A DNA stretch of 13,648 nt. Origin: Prevotella sp. UBA5379 (GTDB lineage Bacteria; Bacteroidota; Bacteroidia; Bacteroidales; Bacteroidaceae). Made by a program: the position numbers and the translations under genes. Shown piece by piece: positions 7,579 to 13,648 of this stretch (its first letter is position 1; each line of letters opens with the position of its first letter). The DNA lies in contig DHOX01000047.1 in assembly GCA_002409785.1 (NCBI GenBank), positions 48,220 through 61,867 of the forward strand, in the 5' to 3' direction. A model generated the notes under the pieces. It had not been told where the DNA came from and did not search any database. It saw nothing but the letters and a program-made list of their open reading frames with translations.

Positions 7579-9960
7579 ATGTACAGAATTCCATCGACAT
7601 TAGACAGTGATCTCGATTATACCGAATCGCTGATCAGAAAATTCCAGGCAGGAGAAATATCCGCAGCAGAATTAAAGAGCAACCGGGTACCTATGGGCAT
7701 CTATGAACAACGCAAAGACCGGCACCACATGCTGCGCGTACGTTGTGCAGGCGGACTGATTACTCCCAATCAACTGGCTCAGATAGCCTTCGTCGGCCAT
7801 CAGGTGTCAGCCTCTCATCTTCACCTTACAACACGTCAGGAGATTCAGATCCATAATGTGGATATTGCCGATGCCATCCCGGCTTTACGCAAACTCGAGA
7901 AGGCTGGGCTGAGCACCGCTGGAGGTGGTGGAAACACCGTACGCAATATGACTGTTGATGACCGGAGTGGATTGACCGGTGATGAGGAATTCGATGTATA
8001 TCCTTACGTTGAAGAACTGACCTCCAGGCTGATTGCTGAAAAGGACTCATTCACGATGCCTCGAAAATACAAGGTAGCCATAGACTATAATGTGAAAGAT
8101 GCCCACTCTTCTTATGTCGCTGACTTTGGACTGCAAGCCAGAACACAAAATGGAAAACGGGGATTCCGTGTGCTCATCGCCGGTAGTACTTCTACTAATC
8201 CGCATACAGGATGGGAGGTTTTTGCCTTCCTGCCGGAAATTGACCTCATGCGTGCTGCCAAAGCCTTGAAAAACTGGTTTAACAGGTACGGTAACCGGCG
8301 GAACCGGCATAAGGCACGTATGCGCTACATATTCTATAAATATGGTGAAGAGGAAGCCAAAAAGTTCTACTATGAGGAATTCAAGAAGTTAAAGCAAGAT
8401 GCAAGCCTTGATTTCTTCGCGCCGCCCCTGCCCCTGGAACACCATAGACCTTCATTCGCTCCCTCAACCGACAATAGCCAAGTTTTCAAGACATGGAAAA
8501 AGCGCTATGCTCACAAACAGACGACCAGGGAAGGACTCGCTCAGAATCTCTGGTACACCTATATTCCTGTAGACCACGGTAACAACCGTACTGAGTTTTT
8601 TGCATCAGTAGCAGAATTCATGGATAAATTCGGGAATGATGTTATCCGATTCACGAAGAAGGAACAAATTCAGATACGCAACATCAATGAGGAATATCTG
8701 CCTGACATCTATCACTTCTTCAAGAAAATAGGGGATTATCAGATAGACTATCCCGTTATCATCAATAATCTGATATCCTGTACAGGTGCCGATACCTGCC
8801 GGTTGGGGATATGTTTGCCCAAAGGGGCCATTGATGCCACTGCCAGACACTTGCTGGCCAGTAATCTCAATCTGGATGCTATTCCGGACTTCGAACTGAG
8901 AATGAATGGATGTACTAATATCTGCGCCAATGCGACATGGGCGGACCTGGGATTCAGCGGCCGTATCGGTCGTATGGGTGATGACCCGTTCCCGGCATAT
9001 ACCGTATGGCTTCCCGCCAAGGGAAGGAACCAGATCGATCTCCAACAGGGGTATGTACCGGCTAGACACATTCCTGGTTTTGTAGAGGACTACCTGCGTG
9101 ATGTCATTGCTCATCAGTGCGAATATACTGACTATTATGACTATGTAGCCAATAGGGGGGTAGAAACGGTAAAGCAACTCACCGAAAAATACATAAAGGT
9201 AAAACCGTTCAACGAGGAGCCGCAAACTTACTATGACTGGGGTGATGATGAGAAGTTCAGCCTTGTCAAGTACGGACAAGCGGAATGCTCTGCAGGCCTC
9301 TTCGACATTATCGAATTGGATCAGCAAACCATTGCGGAAAAGAGGAAGGAAATAGAGTCTGGCACGGTCAAGGATATAGAGAAGACCTTACACGACATCG
9401 TATTTGCTGAAAACCGTATGCTGCTGGTTACCCGTGGCATTGACCCCCGTACTGACGATGATGTATACAATGGTTTTACAAGAGAATTCATACAGGCAGG
9501 CATCGTACCGGTCAAATACCAGATACTTACGGATAAAGCCCGCCACGACCAGAGTCTGGCAGAGGAGCAGACACTTATCTTCGAATTGTCTGATTTACTG
9601 GATGATTTATACCGGAATATGAGCGATAATCTGCAGTTTAATACAGAGAAAGTAAAGGAAACTGCCGTTCCGGAATCCTCCAAGATTGCAGCAGAGGAGA
9701 AAACTGTCCCTGAAGAGAAATCAGGGAACGTTTCAGAACCTGACGTAAAAAAGGATTTCCGGGGAGTGGCATGCCCGATGAACTTCGTAAAGACCAAGAT
9801 TGCCCTCGCTCCGATGAAAAGCGGACAGATTCTGGAAATTCTCCTCGATGACGGACAACCCATCCAGAATGTCCCGGGCAGTGTGAAGAATGAGGGGCAT
9901 ACGGTACTCTCTACGGAAAAGACCGATAACTACTGGAAGGTTATCATCAAGAAAAAATAA
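7579..9960 (+). CDS. sir: siroheme/4Fe-4S sulfite reductase fused to a helical domain and a C-terminal TusA domain
   Basis: A 793-residue multidomain protein. Residues 1 to about 520 are a sulfite/nitrite reductase hemoprotein: a ferrodoxin-like half-domain (about 45-110), the siroheme-pocket segments TTRQEIQIHN (84-93) and GNTVRNMTVDDRSG (118-131), and four cluster ligands in the arrangement C401-x5-C407 and C445-x3-C449. About 565-685 is an all-helical region, perhaps HEPN-like. About 686-724 is a charged Glu/Lys/Pro-rich linker. About 726-793 is a TusA domain with the signature RGVACPMNFVKTK and candidate persulfide Cys732. It should reduce sulfite to sulfide. The TusA tail could capture or hand on sulfur to the carrier system. 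Nitrite reduction is possible in principle, but the sulfate-assimilation genes make sulfite the likely substrate. No flavoprotein subunit (CysJ) is present, so the electron donor, perhaps ferredoxin, is encoded elsewhere. Confidence 0.9.
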   Translation: MYRIPSTLDSDLDYTESLIRKFQAGEISAAELKSNRVPMGIYEQRKDRHHMLRVRCAGGLITPNQLAQIAFVGHQVSASHLHLTTRQEIQIHNVDIADAIPALRKLEKAGLSTAGGGGNTVRNMTVDDRSGLTGDEEFDVYPYVEELTSRLIAEKDSFTMPRKYKVAIDYNVKDAHSSYVADFGLQARTQNGKRGFRVLIAGSTSTNPHTGWEVFAFLPEIDLMRAAKALKNWFNRYGNRRNRHKARMRYIFYKYGEEEAKKFYYEEFKKLKQDASLDFFAPPLPLEHHRPSFAPSTDNSQVFKTWKKRYAHKQTTREGLAQNLWYTYIPVDHGNNRTEFFASVAEFMDKFGNDVIRFTKKEQIQIRNINEEYLPDIYHFFKKIGDYQIDYPVIINNLISCTGADTCRLGICLPKGAIDATARHLLASNLNLDAIPDFELRMNGCTNICANATWADLGFSGRIGRMGDDPFPAYTVWLPAKGRNQIDLQQGYVPARHIPGFVEDYLRDVIAHQCEYTDYYDYVANRGVETVKQLTEKYIKVKPFNEEPQTYYDWGDDEKFSLVKYGQAECSAGLFDIIELDQQTIAEKRKEIESGTVKDIEKTLHDIVFAENRMLLVTRGIDPRTDDDVYNGFTREFIQAGIVPVKYQILTDKARHDQSLAEEQTLIFELSDLLDDLYRNMSDNLQFNTEKVKETAVPESSKIAAEEKTVPEEKSGNVSEPDVKKDFRGVACPMNFVKTKIALAPMKSGQILEILLDDGQPIQNVPGSVKNEGHTVLSTEKTDNYWKVIIKKK

Positions 9961-9981
9961 TTTCATTAGAAAGCCATTGAT

Positions 9982-10443
9982 ATGTCCCTTCACTATCTTC
10001 CCGTTGCCATCCCTGTCACGGATGCCCGCGTCATGATTATCGGTGGCAGCCAGGAAGGTATCAGAAAAGCCAAAAGACTGGCACGGCTCATGGATCAAGT
10101 AATCTTCATCTCGCCGGTAATACCGGAAGAAATCAGAAATTTGCCTTTTCGATTTGTAAAAAAGGAATTTGATGAAGAAGATTTACAAGGGGTAAAGGTC
10201 CTTTTTGTCTGCACGGCTGACAAAGAGCGAAACCATCGCATCAAACGGATAGCTGAAGATCTGGGAATTCTTACGAGCGTATGTGATGACCGTGAGTATT
10301 GTGACTTTATCTCACCGGCTATCTTTAGCAATGGAAAACTCTCGATTTCGGTTGGTTCGGACGGAGAGGACGTCAGGCGATCTATAAGGGTCAGGAATCG
10401 GATAAAACAATTGATTGACAAGGGTATCCTGGATATCACGTAA
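9982..10443 (+). CDS. precorrin-2 dehydrogenase / sirohydrochlorin ferrochelatase (siroheme synthase N-domain)
   Basis: A 153-residue protein matching the N-terminal module of CysG and stand-alone Met8p/SirC-type enzymes, which oxidise precorrin-2 with NAD and may insert iron to make siroheme. Seen are the N-terminal LPVAIPVTDARVMIIGG, the dinucleotide-binding IIGGSQEGIRKAKRLA (19-34), the acidic pair in CDDREYCDFISPAIF (101-115; the family's catalytic Asp lies in this motif), and NGKLSISVGSDGEDVRRSIRVRNRIK. The uroporphyrinogen methyltransferase half of CysG is absent and must be supplied by another gene. It follows the sulfite reductase by 21 bp, which fits a role in supplying its cofactor. 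The usual GGG of the nucleotide loop reads GGS here. Confidence 0.87.
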   Translation: MSLHYLPVAIPVTDARVMIIGGSQEGIRKAKRLARLMDQVIFISPVIPEEIRNLPFRFVKKEFDEEDLQGVKVLFVCTADKERNHRIKRIAEDLGILTSVCDDREYCDFISPAIFSNGKLSISVGSDGEDVRRSIRVRNRIKQLIDKGILDIT

Positions 10444-10499
10444 GATACCAGACAAGGTAAAAGACTTCAGTCACTGGAAAAATTAAAATAAGAGAGATT

Positions 10500-11405
10500 A
10501 TGCACGACAAAAACATGACACATTTAAAGGAACTCGAATCAGAAGCAATCTTTGTCCTTCGGGAAGTAGCAGCTCAGTTTGAGCATCCGACGATTCTATT
10601 CTCAGGAGGGAAAGACTCAATCGTAGTTACCTATCTGGCTTACAAGGCCTTTTACCCCGCAAAGATTCCGTTTCCACTACTGCATATTGATACTGGACAC
10701 AATTTTCAGGAAACGCTGGACTACCGTGATGCACTCGTAAGGAAACTTGGCGCTGACCTCGTCGTCGGCTCTGTACAGAAAAGTATAGATAAGGGGCGGG
10801 TAAAGGAAGAAACGGGTTACTACGCCAGCCGCAACAAGTTGCAGACCACTACCCTGTTGGATACGATCAGTGAACACAAATTCGATGCTGCCATCGGCGG
10901 TGCGCGACGGGATGAGGAGAAGGCACGCGCAAAAGAGCGCTTTTTCAGCCACCGTGACGAATTCGGACAGTGGAATCCGAAAAAACAGCGGCCGGAACTC
11001 TGGAATATCTTCAATGGCCGGAAGAATGTGGGTGAACATTTCCGGGTATTCCCGATTTCCAACTGGACGGAAATGGATGTGTGGCAATATATCTATCTGG
11101 AAAATATTCCTATGCCAAGCCTCTATTTCGCTCATGAACGTGATGTATTCAACCGTGATGGACAGTGGCTGGCTGCCCTGCCGGTCATCAAGCGCAAACC
11201 TACTGAAGAAGTGGTCCGAAAACTGGTCCGCTGCCGTACCATCGGAGACATCACCTGTACAGGTCTGACCGAATCGAAGGCAACCAGCGTGGCCGACATC
11301 ATCGATGAAATCGCTTCTACCCGAGTGACTGAACGCGGAGGCCGTGCGGATGACAAACGTAGTGAAACAGCCATGGAGGACCGGAAGAAGGCAGGATATT
11401 TCTAA
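10500..11405 (+). CDS. cysD: sulfate adenylyltransferase subunit 2 (ATP sulfurylase small subunit)
   Basis: A 301-residue CysD, the usual length. It is an ATP-pyrophosphatase-fold subunit that, with CysN, makes adenosine 5'-phosphosulfate from ATP and sulfate. The PP-loop reads SGGKDS (35-40) rather than the SIGKDS of the enterobacterial enzyme. Further family segments are PFPLLHIDTGHNFQETLDYRD, AAIGGARRDEEKARAKER, VFPISNWTEMDVWQYI and the conserved C-terminal GGRADDKRSETAMEDRKKAGYF-type tail. The ATG at 10500 is preceded by AAGAGAG; a start at the internal Met6 (MTHLKELE) would match many homologues equally well. It lies 56 bp after the siroheme gene and 91 bp before cysN, in the same direction. 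Confidence 0.93.
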   Translation: MHDKNMTHLKELESEAIFVLREVAAQFEHPTILFSGGKDSIVVTYLAYKAFYPAKIPFPLLHIDTGHNFQETLDYRDALVRKLGADLVVGSVQKSIDKGRVKEETGYYASRNKLQTTTLLDTISEHKFDAAIGGARRDEEKARAKERFFSHRDEFGQWNPKKQRPELWNIFNGRKNVGEHFRVFPISNWTEMDVWQYIYLENIPMPSLYFAHERDVFNRDGQWLAALPVIKRKPTEEVVRKLVRCRTIGDITCTGLTESKATSVADIIDEIASTRVTERGGRADDKRSETAMEDRKKAGYF

Positions 11406-11440
11406 ATCCCGGGAATTCTTCTTGAGAAATCAATATTAAC

Positions 11441-11464
11441 GGGTAGGATATAAGAATCTTACCT
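11441..11464 (+). other. hairpin in the cysD-cysN gap
   Basis: GGTAGGAT (11442-11449) pairs with ATCTTACC (11456-11463) through seven Watson-Crick pairs and one G-U, around the 6-nt loop ATAAGA; flanking 11441/11464 can add another G-U. No T-run follows, so it is not a standard intrinsic terminator. It may be an mRNA processing or stability element. This is the longest non-coding gap (91 bp) within the cys operon, and I see no clear -7 promoter element in it. Confidence 0.35.
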
Positions 11465-11496
11465 CATTATTCAAAATCAACAATACCAAACAGAAA

Positions 11497-12768
11497 ATGC
11501 CAGATATAAGAGGATATTTAAATATGGAACTGCTGCGCTTCTCAACTGCGGGCAGCGTGGATGATGGAAAGAGTACGCTCATCGGAAGACTTCTCTATGA
11601 TAGCAAGTCTATTTTCGAAGACCAACTGGAAGCGGTAGAAGAAGCTTCCAAAAGCCGGGGAAATGAGGAGGTGAACCTTGCACTCCTCACGGATGGCCTG
11701 CGGGCTGAACGTGAACAGGGCATCACCATCGATGTTGCCTACCGGTACTTCGCCACTCCTAAACGCAAGTTTATTATTGCCGATACTCCGGGACACATCC
11801 AGTATACCCGTAATATGGTGACAGGTGCCAGCACGGCAGACCTGAGCATCATACTCGTCGATGCTCGGCATGGCATACTCGAACAGACCGTCCGGCATAG
11901 CTATATCTCATCCTTGTTGGGAATTCCACATATCGTTGTAGCCATCAACAAGATGGATCTCGTAGATTATTCAGAAGAAGTCTATAACCAATTGGTCTCT
12001 GACTATCAGAAAATGTCTCACACACTGCATATCCAGAACGTGGCTTTTATCCCAATCAGTGCCAAAATAGGTGACAATGTCGTAAACAAAAGCAGCAAAA
12101 TGCCTTGGTATAAAGGGAAGACTCTGCTGGATTATCTGGAAACGGTACCGGTCAGTCATAAGGCCATCAGTGATTTCTTTCGGTTTCCGATCCAGTATGT
12201 CATCCGTCCTATCAGTGATCAATATCCTGACTACCGGGGGTATGCAGGCCGGGTAAGCGGAGGACTGTTGAAACCGGGTGACCGGGTCCGGGTACTGCCC
12301 TCGGGACTGGAGAGCACAGTCAAAAGTATCGATTTCACAGACCAGCATCTGGAAGAAGCATTCTCTCCGGAGAGTGTCACTATTCTGTTAGAAGATGATG
12401 TCGATATCAGCCGCGGAGATACACTGGTGAAAGCCGGCGAGGAACAACCGCAAATCGAACAGGACATCACCATGAACGTATGCTGGTTCAATGAGCGTCC
12501 GGCACAAGTTGGAAACAGATACATGATCCGGCAGTTGACCTCTGAGAGTCTGTCCGTCATACGTAACATCAACTATCGACGCAATATCAATACGTTGGAG
12601 AAAGAAGAGAGTGTGAGCGAACTGAAAATGAATGATATCGCTGAAATCACCGTTCATACGGCTAATCCACTGGTATTCGACAAATATGCAGAAAACAAGG
12701 TAACAGGTAGTCTGATCTTTATCGACCCGGATACCAATGAGACTGTAGGAGCGGGAATGATCAAGTAA
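11497..12768 (+). CDS. cysN: sulfate adenylyltransferase subunit 1 (GTPase)
   Basis: A 423-residue elongation-factor-like GTPase that drives APS synthesis with CysD. G motifs are complete: P-loop GSVDDGKS (19-26), the GITIDVAYRYF switch region (75-85), DTPGH (96-100), NKMD (151-154) and ISAKIG (about 189-194). EF-Tu-like beta-barrel domains follow, with SGGLLKPGDRVRVLPSG. The protein ends after these domains: the APS-kinase (CysC) domain fused to CysN in many bacteria is absent, and no separate cysC is in the window, which agrees with direct reduction of APS by the next gene. It is followed by cysH after 18 bp. Confidence 0.94.
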   Translation: MPDIRGYLNMELLRFSTAGSVDDGKSTLIGRLLYDSKSIFEDQLEAVEEASKSRGNEEVNLALLTDGLRAEREQGITIDVAYRYFATPKRKFIIADTPGHIQYTRNMVTGASTADLSIILVDARHGILEQTVRHSYISSLLGIPHIVVAINKMDLVDYSEEVYNQLVSDYQKMSHTLHIQNVAFIPISAKIGDNVVNKSSKMPWYKGKTLLDYLETVPVSHKAISDFFRFPIQYVIRPISDQYPDYRGYAGRVSGGLLKPGDRVRVLPSGLESTVKSIDFTDQHLEEAFSPESVTILLEDDVDISRGDTLVKAGEEQPQIEQDITMNVCWFNERPAQVGNRYMIRQLTSESLSVIRNINYRRNINTLEKEESVSELKMNDIAEITVHTANPLVFDKYAENKVTGSLIFIDPDTNETVGAGMIK

Positions 12769-12786
12769 ACTAAGATTACGGACGAA

Positions 12787-13509
12787 ATGGAAATCACTCA
12801 GAATCAAATTGAGCAAATCAAAGTTCTCAATGAGAAGTTCAGCAAGACCTCGGCTGAAGAGGTCATCAGTTACTTCCTGCAAATTTTCCGGGGACGTATC
12901 GCCCTTTCTTCCAGCCTCAGCATCGAAGACCAGGCACTTACGGACATGATTGTCAAGGCTGACCCGGAAACCCGGATATTTACCTTGGATACAGGACGCC
13001 TTTTTCCGGAAACTTATCAACTCATTGATCGGACGAATCTGACATATAACATCAAGATCGAAGTTTTCTTCCCTGACTACCGGGAAGTGGAACGGATGAT
13101 CCGTGAAGAAGGCATCAATCCCTTTTACAATTCCATAGAAAGCCGTCACCGTTGTTGCAGAATTCGCAAACTTGAACCTTTACACCGGGCCATGCAGGGG
13201 CTGGACGCATGGATCTGCGGACTCCGGCAGCAGCAGAGCACCACACGCAAGGGGATGCAATTAGTTGAATGGGATGACATCCATCACCTCATTAAGATAA
13301 ATCCATTGATCAACTGGAGTGAAGAGGAAGTATGGACTTACATCAGGAAGCATCATGTACCCTATAACAAACTCCATGACAGGAACTATCCCAGCATCGG
13401 CTGTGAGCCTTGTACCCGGGCTGTCAAACCCGGAGAGGATATCCGCTCCGGACGCTGGTGGTGGGAAGACCCGGATCATCGGGAATGCGGATTACACCAA
13501 AGGCAATGA
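12787..13509 (+). CDS. cysH: assimilatory APS reductase, 4Fe-4S type
   Basis: A 240-residue CysH-family reductase turning adenylyl sulfate into sulfite and AMP. Seen are ALSSSLSIEDQALTDMI (the phosphate-binding region), TLDTGRLFPETY, the Cys-Cys pair 123-124 (RHRCCRIRK), the second pair C206/C209 (IGCEPC) and the C-terminal ECGLH with catalytic Cys234. The two cysteine pairs are the ligands of the 4Fe-4S cluster that marks the APS-using branch; PAPS-specific enzymes such as that of E. coli lack them. With no APS kinase nearby, APS is therefore the likely substrate. Electrons would come from thioredoxin. Its TGA overlaps the ATG of the following permease gene, so the two are coupled. Confidence 0.93.
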   Translation: MEITQNQIEQIKVLNEKFSKTSAEEVISYFLQIFRGRIALSSSLSIEDQALTDMIVKADPETRIFTLDTGRLFPETYQLIDRTNLTYNIKIEVFFPDYREVERMIREEGINPFYNSIESRHRCCRIRKLEPLHRAMQGLDAWICGLRQQQSTTRKGMQLVEWDDIHHLIKINPLINWSEEEVWTYIRKHHVPYNKLHDRNYPSIGCEPCTRAVKPGEDIRSGRWWWEDPDHRECGLHQRQ

Positions 13510-13648
13510 ACTATAGAATCTTCAAAGACAAGGCAGCAGGAAAGGTGATGCTCATATTGACCATTTCTTCCCTGTTTTTTGTTATCGCCATGGGAGTCGG
13601 CCTGTATATCAAGTCAGCGCCGATTCTGCACCAGTATCATTTATGGGA
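13506..13648 (+). CDS. ABC-transporter permease, N-terminal fragment cut by the window edge (PstC/CysT-like)
   Basis: An open frame of 47 codons starts at the ATG overlapping the cysH stop (ATGA) and runs off the end of the window. It begins MNYRIFKDKAAGKVMLI and contains one strong membrane helix (about residues 13-34), followed by GLYIKSAPILHQYHLW. The pattern of a short basic start, a first helix and a KSAPIL-type segment is typical of the first permease of phosphate/sulfate-type importers (PstC/CysT group). Position at the end of a sulfate-reduction operon favours sulfate as cargo, but the fragment cannot separate this from phosphate. Truncated only by the window, as far as can be seen. 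Confidence 0.65.
   Translation, partial: MNYRIFKDKAAGKVMLILTISSLFFVIAMGVGLYIKSAPILHQYHLW

Noticed and set aside
7500..7610. A 36-codon plus-strand frame between hcyD and sir
   Set aside because: It overlaps the start of the sulfite reductase by 32 bp in another frame and its product shows no recognisable feature; probably chance.
8605..9327. A 240-residue minus-strand open frame inside the sulfite reductase gene
   Set aside because: It is antisense to the cluster-ligand region, which is strongly conserved in the forward frame; nothing recognisable in the reverse product.
12388..13149. A 253-residue minus-strand open frame across cysN and cysH
   Set aside because: It spans two well-recognised genes and their junction in antisense, with no motif or leader of its own; it is a shadow frame.

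Overview
The window looks like a Bacteroidales chromosome (Bacteroides/Parabacteroides type). Protein sequences are of Bacteroidetes character, leaders before starts are A-rich with weak Shine-Dalgarno signals, and the one promoter region I can read carries the Bacteroidetes -7 type element (TAnnTTTG-like, here GACCTTTGCA). No taxon can be fixed more closely from sequence alone.

Left part (1-4496). A 23-bp tandem repeat at the very edge may be the end of a mobile element. It is followed by two plus-strand genes joined by an ATGA overlap: a lipoprotein metal-chelate/cobalamin-type binding protein and its FecCD/BtuC-type permease. No ATPase gene follows. Instead a TonB-dependent outer-membrane receptor runs convergently. 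That receptor lies only 19 bp downstream of a PLP-dependent homocysteine synthase (MetY family), so the two probably form one minus-strand transcript.

Right part (5767-13648). From a 186-bp divergent promoter region, metY is read leftward and a long plus-strand operon rightward. In order the operon encodes: a ThiS/MoaD-type sulfur carrier with a blocked C-terminus (GGG-SPR); a ThiF/MoeB-type adenylating enzyme; a JAMM metalloprotease; a siroheme sulfite reductase fused to a helical domain and a C-terminal TusA domain; a siroheme-forming precorrin-2 dehydrogenase/ferrochelatase; CysD; CysN; an Fe-S APS reductase; and the first 47 codons of an ABC-transporter permease cut by the window edge.

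Together these genes describe a route from sulfate to homocysteine. CysDN makes APS, CysH reduces it to sulfite, and Sir reduces sulfite to sulfide using siroheme. The JAMM protease trims the carrier, the ThiF-like enzyme activates it, and sulfide gives a protein thiocarboxylate. MetY would transfer that sulfur to O-acetylhomoserine, and the protease would release homocysteine. This gene set matches the protein-thiocarboxylate methionine pathway described in Wolinella succinogenes (HcyS, HcyF, HcyD, MetY, Sir). The features here that I do not know from that description are the sulfite reductase-helical-TusA fusion, the three-residue SPR tail, the mirror-image promoters, and a TonB receptor coupled to metY.
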